A DNA stretch of 64,000 bases from Leucaena leucocephala (GCA_037074615.1 CM073562.1:5751001-5815000), one strand, 5' to 3'; shown: positions 13,187-24,700, counted from the stretch's first letter. Notes: a model not told the origin generated them from the letters alone. Made by a program: numbers and translations.

Positions 13187-14147
13187 CTAATATTTAATAT
13201 AATACTTAATTGACAAGTTAATTTTAGTGATAAATATAAACTCTAATCAAGAAATTAATTTTAGTCATAAATATAAGTTTTATTTTTTATATTTTTAATT
13301 TTTTTTAAATTATCTCTATGATATTTTTTAAAGAATAATAATCAAATAAGAAAGGGAGTTAAAGAAGATAATTAAAATATTTTAAAAAAAATTATATAAT
13401 ATTAATTAATTTTTTTTAGAAGAATATATGAGATGATAATTACTCAAATGCCATGCATGCTTATATTAAAATTACCTCGTGTATTCCAAACTCAGCAACC
13501 ATTTCTTGTAGTGAACTAACATCTTTGATGTTGAACTTGTTGAGCATAGCGACACACGAAATAGTAGACATAGGTTGAACCACAAGATCATCCATAACCA
13601 TATACGTCACAACTTCCTTCACAAACCCACCTTCGCCGCCGCCGCCACCATAACCTTTCACTTCCATTTCCTTCTTCCCCACGTACGTCACAGAAATGTT
13701 CATGGCAGTTAGGCAATACGGACATGGCGTGTTTAGAACCAGAGTCACTGTAGAATACGAACATCGGTTCCTGCACATGTATAGCTTCGGAGCCTCGATT
13801 TCTTCTTCTTTAATATTCGCGCCATCGTAATTCGCTAGCAACAGGAAGCTGCCAGGAGGAATTAGGGCTTTTGGCTTCAACAAGATTTCTTTGTCTTGGT
13901 TCTGGGGAAGAAGGTAGGTGTTGCTGAGATTCTCAATGCTTTCATAGATTTTGCCTATGGAACCTACCATGTTGTCTTTTGTTAGGAGATTCATGACAAC
14001 GCCGATAGGTAGACGGGGGAGGTTGAAGAGGAAGTCTATGAAGTCTTTGGAAGCTTCAGCAAAGAGAACTCTCTCAGCTCTTGTGTCTACCAAAAGCTTC
14101 AAGCTCATTTTTGTTGTTGTTGATGATGAAGATGATGTCGTCGTCAT
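12179..14147 (-). CDS. DUF674-family protein (two exons)
   Basis: Plant-specific DUF674 proteins have no established biochemical role. Exon 1 is 13476-14147 and exon 2 is 12179-12283, joined in phase 0 by a GT donor at 13475 and an AG at 12284 preceded by a strong pyrimidine tract. Chosen start is the Met followed by a Thr/Ser-rich stretch, 11 residues before MSLKLLVDT; a longer open frame begins 38 codons further up but its extra residues do not match the family. The product is about 258 residues: the opening KLLVDTRAERVLFAEASKDF motif, a GSIGKIYESIENL segment, a possible metal site (CRNRC then CPYC), a glycine run, and the closing LNKFNIKDVSSLQEMV. Exon 2 gives the typical end, LLKASLEGSNALTSVFL. 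No frameshift is seen. It shares the window with two dead relatives (9421-9722 and 33937-34783). Confidence 0.8.
12284..13475 (-). other. Intron of the DUF674 gene
   Basis: AT-rich 1.2-kb intron with a pyrimidine tract next to the acceptor. It contains an (AT)15 microsatellite at 13149-13178. Around 12710-13040 several motifs recur in both orientations (aactttta.. and taaaagtttaagg types), suggesting an old folded repeat, but no ends are clear. Confidence 0.6.
13149..13178. repeat. (AT)15 microsatellite
   Basis: An uninterrupted AT dinucleotide run followed by a T tract, in the DUF674 intron. Probably length-variable. Confidence 0.95.
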
Positions 14148-15008
14148 TAATGTCAAATATGAATCTGTATAAATAATATTAGTATGAATAATTACTCTTT
14201 TGGGTTTTGGCCAACGTATAATAATAAAGATCAATAGAAACTTAAGGAAATGAAACACCAAAAAGGGGAAAAAATATACTTATTTTTAAATAGGTCCCAC
14301 GTCTGATTATAAGATCAGTGAAAAGAACAGCAAAAATACAAAAATGAGATCCTTTGTGGTTTAGGCAGTTAATTTGAACTATTTAACTTACATTATGTTT
14401 TAATCTCAATTCAAAACGGCGCCGTCTTTTAAATTTCTTATCCATCTTACACGGATCATATAAAAATTCTAATGCTTAAACACGAAATCTACTTCTCCCT
14501 TCAAAATATCTCTTTCATCAATCAAGAATATGTATACTTTTCGAACTGAAACAAACAAAGTTTTATTCTTTCCTACAATACGTTTGTACCTGATGTGAGG
14601 TTCTTGAGCTGCGGGTGATGTTAGAACGACGACGTACGTCCTCTTCTGGGTATCAGATCGATAAGAAGGAATCAACAGGAGAAAATGAAACCTAGTGTTG
14701 ACATTTGAGAAATTTGAGGTTTATAAGACGAGGTTGCCTCGTCGTTTTGTCGTCACACAAGATATTCTTGACTTTGCTTAATAAGTTCTATATAGGTAAG
14801 ATTCTTTGGAGAAGAATATAATTCATTCTTCGAGTACTCTTTTGGCACTTGCATTTCTTCTTTTTGAATGAAATTAAAAAGAAAATAAAAAAATCCCTTA
14901 CATAATTAATTTATATATTAAAAAATTTATTAAGTTACTTATTTATATAAAAAATATATATAATTTTTTTTAAAATGTTTCTTTAATTATTTGTATTAAA
15001 AATTATGA
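14148..15008. other. Upstream region of the DUF674 gene, no other gene seen
   Basis: Holds the presumed leader and promoter of the DUF674 gene. A moderately GC-rich patch at 14580-14760 (gacgacgtacgtcctc and cgaggttgcctcgtcg, the latter partly palindromic) does not translate to anything I recognise. The rest is AT-rich. Confidence 0.4.
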
Positions 15009-15863
15009 GCCTACTTGTTTCTATTATCTGTTTTTGTTCTCAAAATGGTTTTATAAAATTGTTTTTAAAAATAAGTTTTAGAAAAAAATAAATATGTTTA
15101 GATAATTATTTTAAAATTTATATTTAAAAACAAAAAATATAAAAATTTGTTTGAGATAATTGTTTTTAAAATTAATTTTAAGAATTCAAAAAATATAAAA
15201 GATAAAATAAAGAGTACAAAAATTGATTAACAAATAAAAAATAATTATCCTTATCATTAATTTAAATAAAAATGGACACCAGTCATCTACATAATTATCC
15301 TTATCATTAATTTAAATAAAAATGGACACCAGTCATCTACAGTAGAGATTGTCAGTGGTGGTGGCATTTATTGGTGGTCACTAGTGGTGGCAAAGGTTGT
15401 TGGTGATGGTGGTGGCCATAGCTTCCTACATCAACAACAATGGCAAGTGTCAGTAGAGGCCCATAGCCTTAGCGGTTGTCGGGGATGGCCATTAACAGTG
15501 ATGGCAGTTATCAATGGTGGGAATCGTCAGTAGCAACTTACAGCAATGGCCCACATTGGTAGTTGCAATTGTCAGTAGCAGTTGTCAATGGTGAAAAGTC
15601 ATATTGATAGGTGGTAGTGACGGGCAACATATGGTTCTAAGAAAATATTTTTTAATAGTTGGTCATTTTTTTTAAAATAAAAAATGCAAAAAACAATAAA
15701 CAGAAAAAAAACATTTAAAACTTGTTCTTATTTTCTATTCTTAAAACCATATTTCAATTTTATTTGAAAAACATTTAAGTAAAACTAAGTTGCCAAACAA
15801 TTTTTTTGTTTTTCTATTTTTAAAAACCACAAAATTGTTTTTTAAAAACAGAAACAAACAGGC
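15009..15863. mobile_element. TIR-type DNA element (non-autonomous)
   Basis: The left end reads GCCTACTTGTTTCT and the reverse complement of the right end reads GCCTGTTTGTTTCT; the similarity continues inward through a tctgttttt and attgttttt-type tract. Between them lie AT-rich arms and a GGT/GTG-rich middle (15345-15630, ggtggtggc-type) with no open reading frame. This is the layout of a MITE or small deletion derivative. I could not find a target-site duplication, so the superfamily is open. Confidence 0.6.
15241..15340. repeat. Perfect 50-bp tandem duplication
   Basis: Bases 15241-15290 and 15291-15340 are identical by direct reading (both begin ataattatccttatc and end cagtcatctac). No mismatch was seen, so the duplication is recent or is an assembly effect. 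Confidence 0.95.
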
Positions 15864-15898
15864 GCTACATCATTCATAGAAATTCTTTTAGGACCGTG

Positions 15899-15922
15899 TA
15901 TATATATATATATATATATATA
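15899..15922. repeat. (TA)12 microsatellite
   Basis: A TA dinucleotide run just outside the right end of the TIR element at 15009-15863. Confidence 0.9.
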
Positions 15923-17394
15923 TTTTCTTATACCTATTTCATCAAGTTTTCAAATTTCACTTTACCATATATCTTATTTTTTTAATATCTCCATTTAACT
16001 TAAATCCACATAAAAAAGTAGATATGGTAAAATATAATTAGAGAACTTTATAAAATAAATATAAGAAATTTAATCTAAATTTTCTCTATTATTTTAATAT
16101 GTATACTCAATAAAAATAATTTAAAAATATATTATAAATTTTAAAAATAAAATAAACCTATCAAATAACTCCTATATACTCTATATAGGAAGGGGGTATT
16201 AATTTTAATTTTAAGGCTGTATATCCATTGAACTGAATAATCAAATATTTGTCTCTCTCCAATACCAATAAATTTTTTCCTTCCCCAGTAAATATTAACA
16301 TCTAGTATTTAAAATGAACTTGAAAAAAATATACCAAAATAATTAATAACTCATCAAAGATTAATAATAATTTAACCTAAGAAGAATTATTATTCAAGAC
16401 AAGTATAATACCCATTATTTATTTTTTGGAACTTAGATATATTCTTACAAATGAATTAGATCTTAGATAAATCGATATATATATTATAATAACAAAAAAA
16501 GACATACAATGTATATTATAATAAAATATAATTGATCACTTATTATTTTATTATTTAGCATATTTACTTAGTTTCTCCATACATTTCAACTTTTAATCAA
16601 ATAAACTCGAATACTCTCATCAATATATTAAAAGCTTATTTTTAATTTATATAAAAATCATTGCATGAAAATCTGCAAACATAGTCTATAAATTTAAATC
16701 AACATATATTCCAGATTTTCCTATAAAATACAATAATATAAAATTATTAAATATAACAAAAAATAAAAATAAGCTATACATAATATGTTGGAATAGGGTG
16801 ATCCCGCATCCATCACAGAAATTTTTTAGGACAGGATAGTCTCATCCCTATTTAACTGAGGATAAGGACAGGTTGATTGAGACGTTACCAAATTAAATAC
16901 CCCTAATTTTAATATATGAATTGACAAATTTATGTTATTCGATTTTTTTCAAAGAGACCAAAGTCTCTTCTTTAAAACTCTATAGTAATTCCCCTTTAAC
17001 CTATCCTTAAACAAACAGATCAATCCTTCCACATCCATGTATATTCTTTTCCAATTTTAATAAAATTGCGGTGATACTCAACCATAACATTATGTGTCTC
17101 GGCCAACATCGTTAACAACAGGAGTGACATTACTTCATTTTTAACCGTTCAATGGCTGTCACCACAATATTTAAAAGTTTTGGATACCAAATACTGTTGA
17201 GCGAATAGTTTAAAGACAAGAATACCCTTATAACCCTTTAAATAAACATATATAAAGAACGAATTGAAAAAATGCCCACAATAAGGACTGCTAGGTTGAA
17301 ATCCCAAGATTCTTCAAATTAATACGATGTTGGGTGGTTGAAATCCTACGAGGATGAGAAAAAGGTGTGGTGTGGGACAAACAAGAAAAGTTTT
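15923..17394. other. AT-rich intergenic DNA, no gene seen
   Basis: No gene or clear mobile element. A patch at 16795-16890 (gggtgatcccgcatcc ... gaggataaggacaggttg) has higher GC and may be a transposon remnant. It does not translate to a family I know. Confidence 0.4.
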
Positions 17395-18056
17395 TATGTC
17401 ATTAGACTATCCTTTTGTTTAGTTTAAAAAAAGGGTATGTTAGATTAATTTAAAAAAAGATAAGATAAAGTAGGGGAGATTAATTAATAATGTGTTTTAT
17501 TTAGTTCAGAAGGGGAGGGAAGTTGAGTGGAGTTAATTAGAAATTAACAAATATACCCTTATCTCTTTATTTAAATTTATTTACTCTTTATTTATAATAT
17601 TCATATCAAAATTATTATTTTTTTAATTTATAAATTTTAATTTTTTTATCTCATTTATATATATAATAAAATTAAAAAAATAAAAAATATGATAAAATTT
17701 TAATATTATTTCTTATTAATTATATAATTATTATATATTTTAATATAATATATAAATAATTTATTATGTTTATTAAATTTTAACAATTAAAAAAAAATTA
17801 GGTGTGAGAAAAAAAAAGGCTTAAAGGTACAATTGGAATATTAAATAAACATCAAAGGCAATTTGGTCATAAAAGTAGAAAATTTTCTCTCCCCTCCAAA
17901 AACTCCCACTTTTGGAGGGGAGGGGAGGGGAGGGGAGGGGAGGGGAGGGGACCACAAAAAGACAAAATCTCCCCTCCCCTCCCCTCCATTTTTTCCAACC
18001 AAACATACTTTTTTCTCCTCTCTCCTCCAAAACCCCCCAACCAAACAAACCCTAAA
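17395..18056. mobile_element. Nested TIR/MITE-type elements with a G-tract core
   Basis: The right edge, read inward on the minus strand, is AGGGTTTGTTTGGTTGGGG, then a GGAGGAGAG tract; a second edge-like motif, ATGTTTGGTTGG followed by GGAGGGG, lies some 45 bp further in. At the left, tgttttatttagttcag is followed by aaggggagggaag, which matches that style. This suggests one element inside another. The middle is an A/T-rich stretch. All six-frame reading frames here are G- or C-tract artefacts. Limits are approximate and no target duplication was confirmed. Confidence 0.5.
17916..17949 (+). repeat. (GGGGA)n tract, G-quadruplex-type, facing a matching C-tract
   Basis: Seven or more GGGG runs are separated by single A bases. 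About 25 bp downstream (17970-17990) is a cccctcccctcccctcc tract that can pair with it. The DNA can therefore form either a G-quadruplex or a hairpin. It lies inside the MITE-type element. Confidence 0.85.
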
Positions 18057-18337
18057 ACTATTGACAAATGTGGATGCTTTTGCTTCCACTTCTGCTGTTT
18101 TTTGCTTTGCTTATATTTTCCATCGCCTAAAAGTGTCTGTTAAACCTCGTTCATTTTTCTCACAGATATTGACACACCATTAGAACCCCTCTTACACTTT
18201 GTTCAAGTTGTGCCTTTCTTTGCTATTAGACCTCCTCCTCTATCTTCAACATGCGCTCTAATAACGCCAACTTTGATTCTGGATGTGATGGTACTTCTTT
18301 TATCTTTGAAATGATTTCCGGAGGTTACAATAAAGAG

Positions 18338-18448
18338 GGTGTTTGGTTTCACAATGGAAATTACTAAAATAATTGAAGCAGCTAGTTTTACCAACCTACT
18401 TCCATCAAAACCATAATTTTGGTTATTTTCAATATGAAACCAAACATG
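18338..18448. mobile_element. Short MITE in the RRM gene 3' region
   Basis: The left end reads GGTGTTTGGTTTCACAATGG and the reverse complement of the right end reads CATGTTTGGTTTCATATTGA, giving about 35-40 bp of imperfect inverted repeat in an element of about 110 bp. Such GTTTGGTTTC-type ends are common among small plant hAT-like MITEs. It lies about 95-205 bp past the RRM stop codon, so it is probably in the 3' untranslated region. The open frame at 18203-18529 crosses it and is not a gene. Confidence 0.65.
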
Positions 18449-18541
18449 CACGAAGTTATCTATAAAAATTCCAATTTCTAAGAGCTTGCTATATCTAGCT
18501 ACAAGATGAATCTCAACTTTCGCATACAATACGCACCCGCA

Positions 18542-19907
18542 TTAGGAAGCACCATCTTCTTTAGGAATTGTAGCTTTTGCAGGTTCTACGAAAATCAGCC
18601 TTCCATCAATTATCTGCATGAGGAAGATCAATGCATTTTTCATAATGAGCTTTACCAAGTAATGAACAGAGATTTCATGACAATAATAGACGTTTTCGAA
18701 TCCAAAAAGAATAATAATCATATTTTTTGCAAGCATAAGCAAGCAGGGGATGTGAGAATGGTCAGAACCTGTTCTTCAATACTCACATGGTGCAATAAAC
18801 CCATGCAATCTTGAAGCGTGTGTATACTAGTAATGTGTGTTAATAACGTCAGAGTACAATATATAATTCTATACAAATGCTTATTATGAACATTTTACTG
18901 ACTATATAAAGATTTATAAGTCAGAATTTGGGCCAAAATAAATTTCATAAAGTTCGATCACAAGTATATATCTGATAGGAATTCCATGCTAGCTTCCATG
19001 TTAAATAAACCTTGGTAAGAGATCAGAGCATTCTCAATGATTTCATTAGGATTCTTTTCATGGCATCTGCCTACCCAAAATAACGTAGTTGGAGATCAAT
19101 ATGTTTAAGGAAGCAAGTACATTTTATCTCCTTATGATTTTATATCCTTAAGAGAAGCCAGTAAGAACAAGCACATTGGAATCATACAAAACCAAAACAA
19201 AGAAGTTAAATTAGAAAACTGATCGATTTTAAACATACATGAATGAGATCTCTTACTTATTCTCAACTAAAAAAAAATTAAGCTTATGATACCATCTGTT
19301 TAAAACGAGTCATACTAATAAAATCCCTTTCAGTCATTACTAGCAACACAATACATAATAATACTTTGTAGAAGTTGTTTTCCTTGCACCTAAATTCACT
19401 GTTGTGCATTTTTGTTTAGGGTTAATCGAGTAAATAGCAACCTTTTAAAGCTTCTTCAATAAATTCATGTATCAACCAACAATTTAGAGTCTTACCCTGC
19501 CATTCATGGTGTTCATAGCTTTCTCTGCTTCAATTTCTGACTCATAGGAGACAAACCCAAAACCTTTAGGCCTTTGAGTTTTTGGGTCCTTCACTAGACT
19601 AGCTGCAAAACGCAGCTTTGAGAAGATCCGCAAATATGGGGAAAAATAAAATAAAATATTCAAATATTCAGTAAGAGATAACAAATTACCTTCTCTAATT
19701 CTTCCGAATGGAGAAAACAGATTTATGAGGTAGCTCTCTGTTGTGAAGAATGATAATCCTAGAAAATAAGACAACTCAAAGATTAGGGCTTCTGAGCGAT
19801 TCTTACATATATATATGTATGTATATAGAGGTTCAGTGAGAAAGAGAGAAGAGGGAGAGAGAGAACGAACTGCTCACAAAGAGTCGAGTCCCAATTCTTT
19901 GTACCAT
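18542..19907 (-). CDS. Small single-RRM RNA-binding protein, 94 residues, four exons
   Basis: Exons on the minus strand are 19871-19907, 19690-19758, 19496-19602 and 18542-18613; all junctions are GT-AG and the phases (1, 2, 0) join without a stop. The start is fixed by an in-frame TGA four codons above the ATG. The product is one RRM fold: RNP2 is LFVSRL (residues 9-14), RNP1 is KGFGFVSY, and the last exon gives IIDGRLIFVEPAKA and a short tail to GAS. It resembles small organelle-type or glycine-rich-like plant RRM proteins (SRBP11-like), but no transit peptide is present, so location is open. It presumably binds RNA. A copia element sits 115 bp above the ATG in the same orientation. A decayed duplicate lies at 28558-30300. 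Confidence 0.8.
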
Positions 19908-20016
19908 ATCAATTTCTCAGAACAAAATTGAAGAAGAAAATGTCTCAGCTTTAGGAGGCTCTGGGATGGCTAGAGCCGTAGGGGCAGGGAATCAAGCCTT
20001 GGGGAAAATGTGGTCT

Positions 20017-20021
20017 GGAAC
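20017..20021. repeat. Target-site duplication of copia-1 (left)
   Basis: GGAAC directly before the left LTR, matched by GGAAC at 24926-24930 after the right LTR. The duplicate locus keeps a single GGAAC at 30161-30165 in the same context (tggcctggaacaaat). Confidence 0.9.
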
Positions 20022-20206
20022 TGTAAAACTCAGCCTTTCCCATCATCAAACGCACCGTATGGAAAAAAGACCATTCATTCGTTGATAAAAAATAATGTCA
20101 CACTAATCACCACCACATCCCCTTTTATACTGTTGTGCACGCTAACTATAACAGTAAAAACGCTTTACACAGTAATCAAAAGACTAAAATGCTATCATTT
20201 CCTACA
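20022..20206 (-). repeat. copia-1 3' LTR, with TATA box facing the RRM gene
   Basis: 185-bp repeat matching 24728-24925. On the minus strand it contains TATAAAAG (20122-20129). Because element and RRM gene share orientation, this LTR reads toward the gene. A short purine-rich tract (gaagaggag) lies just upstream of it, as expected for the polypurine primer. Confidence 0.88.
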
Positions 20207-20279
20207 CTCCTCTTCAAATTTAGGGCGAATAAATATCTACAATCCTTAATTTATATAAAAGATTTATTTGAATATCCTT

Positions 20280-21700
20280 CTCTACTATCTTAGTAAGAAG
20301 ATCCGCCTGCTGATCCTTGAATCTCACATGCTGTAGATTTATTTCTCCTTTCTCCCATTTTTCTTTCACAAAATGACAATCTACTTCTATATATTTTGTC
20401 TTCTCATGAAATATTATATTTGCTATAATGTGGATTGCTGCCTAACTATCACAGAAAACCATAACTGGTTTTCCATGTGATATCCCCAAGTCTTTTAATA
20501 ACCTAAGTCCCCAAGTTATTTCTGAGACGACCATGCCAAGAGCCTTGTATTCTGCCTTAGCTGATGACCTTGATACTGTATTCTACTTCTTGTCTTCCAC
20601 ATCACCAGAGATCCACCAAACTTTAACAGGTACCTTATAACTGACCGTTATGTGATGCTACAAAAGGCCTAGTCCAAGTCACAAAAATACTCCAATTGAG
20701 TGTTCCCTTCTGAACTCATCAGAATGTCAAGTCCTGGACTACCCTTCAAGTACCTCACGACCCCCATTGCCATGTGTGTCTAGGTGGGTGTCTACATGAA
20801 TTGGCTCAAGTTCTGCACAGAAAAACAGATGTCAGGCTTAGTTAATGTTAGATAAATAAGCTTACCTATGAGCCTGCGGTATTTGTTTGGCTCTCTTAGC
20901 AATATATCCTCTTTGTCCTTGGCCTTGTCATAAGCCTTGAGTTTCAGGTTCTACGCCATAGGAATTCTCAAAGGCTTGCATCCACTCATTCCTGTTTTAG
21001 CCAAAAGATCAAGTGTATACTTTCTTTGAGATAATGCAATATTTTTTTCTGATTTGGCAACCTCTATCCCAAGGAAATACCTTATTAGGCCTAAATCCTT
21101 TATTTTAAAGTTATCATTTAAAAGTCTTTTTGCATTTGTAATATCTGACTCAAAACTTCCAGTTATCAAAAGATCATCAACATATACTAAAATTAAAACT
21201 ATTACATCATTGCAACTCATAGTAAATAGTAAATAATCTTACTTGCTTTGTTTAAAACCTCCTTTAATTAGTGCTCTTGACAGTCTTTGATTCAACTGTC
21301 TAGATGCTTGTTTTAAACCATAAAGAGATTTATTTAGTTTGCAAACTAGATTCTCCCCCTTACCTTTAAAACCCTAAGATATATTCATGTACACTTCCTC
21401 TTTCAAATCTTCCTGCAAGAAAACATTGTGTACATCTATTTGATATACATTCCAATTACCAATTATAGCCAGTTTCATTACTATTCGTACTATAAACATT
21501 TTAACAACGGGAGAGAAGGTTTCATAGTAGTCTATCCCTTCAACTTGATTTTACCCCTTAACTACAAGTCTAGCTTTATATTTATCAATACTTCCATCTG
21601 AGTTGTATTTGATTCTAAATATCTACTTGCAGCCTATGGTTTTCTTACCCTTAGGTAGGGATACTATTTCCCAAGTCTTATTGTCTTCAATAGCTTTCAT
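20280..21700 (-). pseudogene. copia-1 reverse transcriptase and RNase H, broken
   Basis: The clearest piece (20951-21220) holds the catalytic YVDDLLITG motif and then KDLGLIRYFLGIEV, both hallmarks of copia reverse transcriptase. Upstream pieces (21230-21700) still translate to RT N-terminal motifs in changing frames. RNase H remains between 20280 and 20700 with stops. In-frame stops and shifts mean no full enzyme can be made. Confidence 0.85.
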
Positions 21701-21765
21701 TTAAGCTTTCATAGCCTCTACCCATTCATAACTTTTCTTTGCCTCTTTATAATTAACTGGTTCTA

Positions 21766-23143
21766 TTATAGAGTCAATTGATCACAAGAAACAAAGGGAA
21801 TCTTCGGAGACATTCTTATAAGAGATATAATCACTAATTGGATACTTGCATTTATTGTTAGCTTTTGCATTGGAATTTGAGATAGAGCATACATAGCATT
21901 TGACCATATTAGAGGGCGACGCTGTCTACTAGTTCTAGTAGGTCTCAAATCTAAGTCACTTCTGTCATTATGGTCACTCACTTGGGTGATGGGATCTACA
22001 TCTTTATTTGTGTTTAGGTCATTTGGATTGCTTGTAATTCTCCTACTATCTATTGAAAATTCTACAGGTTCAAACCAGAATATTTCTTTTAGATCTTTTC
22101 CTACTCCCCTTTGAATACTAGGTGTGCCATTCTTGAAGGGAAATCTATCCTCCCTGAAGCTTACATGTCTACTCACAAAAAAGGTTTTCTCCTGCAGATT
22201 AAGAAGTAAGAAACCCTTTTGGTGCTTTGGATATCCTAAAAAAACAGAAGCAATGGTTCTCTTTTCTAGTTTATCATTAATTCTTATATCAGTAGCATAT
22301 GCCAATGGTCCAATCACTCTAAGGTTGTCTAGGTTAGGTGTGTGACCATAAATCAATTCATAGGGTGTTTTATAACCTATCACTTTTGAAGGAATTCTAT
22401 TAACCAAGTGTGTTGCCATAAGTACACACTCACCCCAATAAATGTTCGGCACACCAAACTGTAAAATTAGACTTCTTGTTATCTGAATTATTATTCTATG
22501 CTTCCTTTCAACTACTCCATTTTGTTCAGGGGTGTAGGGACAACTAGTCTCATGCACAATGCCATTATCATGAAAATAAGACTGTAAATCATGGTTTGTG
22601 AATTCAGTACCATTGTCACTTCTAATTCTTTTAATTCTTACAGAAAATTATGTTAGTACATGCGCAACGAAGTGTTTTATATGCATCATAGTTTCAAATT
22701 TGCATTTCATCAAAAAAATCCATGTTCCTCTTGAATAATCATCAACTATTATCAAGAGATACCTATATCCCTGATGTGTGGGTGTCCGATAAGGACCCCA
22801 TACATCTGCATGCAACAATTCAAACACAGCTTTTAGATTTAATGCAGCTGGTTGTAAAAGGAAATTTCATTTGTTTTGACTGTATGCATATATCACATTT
22901 GCCATTATCATTGCCTTTTTCAGCTACAAGATTTAAATGTCTCATAATGGACAATGGGGCGTGTCCTAGTCTTTTGTGCCATAGAAATACATCAGACAAT
23001 TTTCGACTAATACAATCACTCTGGGTTGCATTTACAGATAATGAATTCATATGAGACACATTTTCAGCTATTCTTAAGGTATATAATCCTACAAACATTC
23101 TACCAGTCAGCTTCACCCTCCCACCCTGAAGGTTTTGCAACAT
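21766..23143 (-). pseudogene. copia-1 integrase region, broken
   Basis: 22820-23143 holds the pre-integrase zinc part (WHKRLGHAPLSIMRHL and CDICIQSKQ). 21766-22557 holds the integrase core end, with CPYTPEQNGVVERKHR and the following LVNRIPSK and TPYELIYG motifs. A gap of changed frame lies between them (22558-22820), where the first part of the core should be. Confidence 0.88.
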
Positions 23144-23596
23144 CTAAAAATCAAGGAAGAATGATGCAATGCACTTATATTCTTTAGTCAATTTTGGGAC
23201 AGATATTAGGTTGAATTCTAATTGTGGTGCATATAAGACATCAATTAATGTGATTTCATCTGTGATTTTAGCAGAACCAATATGCGTTATGCCCACATGT
23301 TTTCCATATGGTATTTTTATAGATTTAATTGACCCATTATATTCCCTATAATCTATCAAGAAATCCAAATTCCCTACCATGTGAACCGTGGTCCCCGAGT
23401 CCAAAATCCAATTATTGTGTGATAGTGAATGTGATCTAGAATTAATCAAACATGTACCAGTCAATGCATGCATGCCAAGCTTCACATCCTTCTTCAGTAA
23501 CTCCAGAATTTGCTCATATTGTTCTTGAGTGAATGTTGATGCAACTGTGCTTCCTGCGTTGGCGTGGACTTTTGGATCGCTTGAGGGCTCATTCAC
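23144..23596 (-). pseudogene. copia-1 protease region
   Basis: Open frame with the retroviral-type aspartic protease motif NNWILDSGTTVHM, then the copia linker ITLIDVLYAPQLEFNLISV. It runs directly into the pre-integrase part after a stop near 23143. No intact polyprotein links it to the neighbours. Confidence 0.85.
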
Positions 23597-23605
23597 CTCT
23601 TTCTG

Positions 23606-24700
23606 CTATCTTCTCTTAAAGTTGGCCAGATACCCAACTATCTGAAAATAATTCTCGTGAACGTGGCTTTTCTTGTGGCAGTGGGTGCACTCTGCCAAGT
23701 TCTCTCCGCGCCCTCTTCCTCTTCCACGGCCCTTCCCCCTTGCTACCATTGCAACACCTTCAGTGGGGAGGTGTCTTTCGCTGTCAACAATCAGCTTCTG
23801 CGCTTCATCCTTAGCCACTATTCCATACGCGTCGTTCACCGTTGGAAGGGGATTCATGAGGAGAATATGACTTCTGGCTTGATTGTAACCTTCATTGAGG
23901 CCCATCAGAAACTACAACAATTTCTGTTGTTGGATTGCCTCACTATACATTCTTGAAGTCTCACAGGAACAAGAAGGAATCGGAACCAGCGCTGATTGTT
24001 CCTCCCAGAGTTCTCTGAGCTTTGAAAAATATGATGTCACAGATGAGGACCCTTGCTTCAACTGATTAATTTCTCTATGAAGAGAAAAAATTCTTGAACC
24101 TATCTTTTTATCAAATCTTTCTTTCAGATCGTGCTAGACCTGGTAGGCACTTTGAAAGAAAATGATTCCACTAGCGAGTTCTTTCGACACCGAGTTTAAA
24201 ATCCATAACAACACCACTGCGTTGCACCTCTCCCATTGTTCTCAGAGAGGTGCCTCCTGTGACTCCACTCTACAGCTTCCGTCGACAAACCCTAGGTTGT
24301 TTTTCTCTATCAAGGCAATCTTCATGGCTCTACTCTACACCGTGTAGTTCTCGACACCTATGAGAAAGTGAGGCACAATATTTTGCCCCTGCGTGTCTGA
24401 TGGGTGGAGAAACAAAGGATGGTTGAATGATAGTACCTCATTGTCGAGTTTGGGGTTTCCTATCGAATCTTGGCGATATGATGTATTTTGCTAGGGCTTG
24501 CGACAAGGCTTGGCGTTCCTCTAATTGAAGGAGGTTGGAATCTTAGACTCTTCTTGATTACTCTTTTCTCATAATGTGTGGTCATGAAGGCGATGTCGCA
24601 GTCTGGTCATTGCAGAAGCGATCTTTCTTGTGGCTAGGGTTCTTGCACACAAAGTTGTAGATGAATGGGTTTTGAGAGCGAGAATGATGAATTTTGGATT
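23606..24700 (-). pseudogene. copia-1 gag region, broken
   Basis: The last part (23606-23905) has the gag end LLMNPLPTVNDAY, an arginine/glycine-rich RNA-binding stretch (GRGRGRGRG) and a zinc knuckle with spacing C-x2-C-x4-H but with Tyr in place of the last Cys. The first part, up to the primer-binding site near 24727, has stops and shifts. Confidence 0.75.

Noticed and set aside
17821..18183. Four overlapping open frames on both strands
   Set aside because: They arise from the G-tract and C-tract of a MITE-type element; the peptides are Pro/Ser or Gly/Arg runs.
18203..18529. 108-residue minus-strand open frame
   Set aside because: It is the RRM gene's 3' untranslated region read through an inserted MITE; half of it is the MITE.
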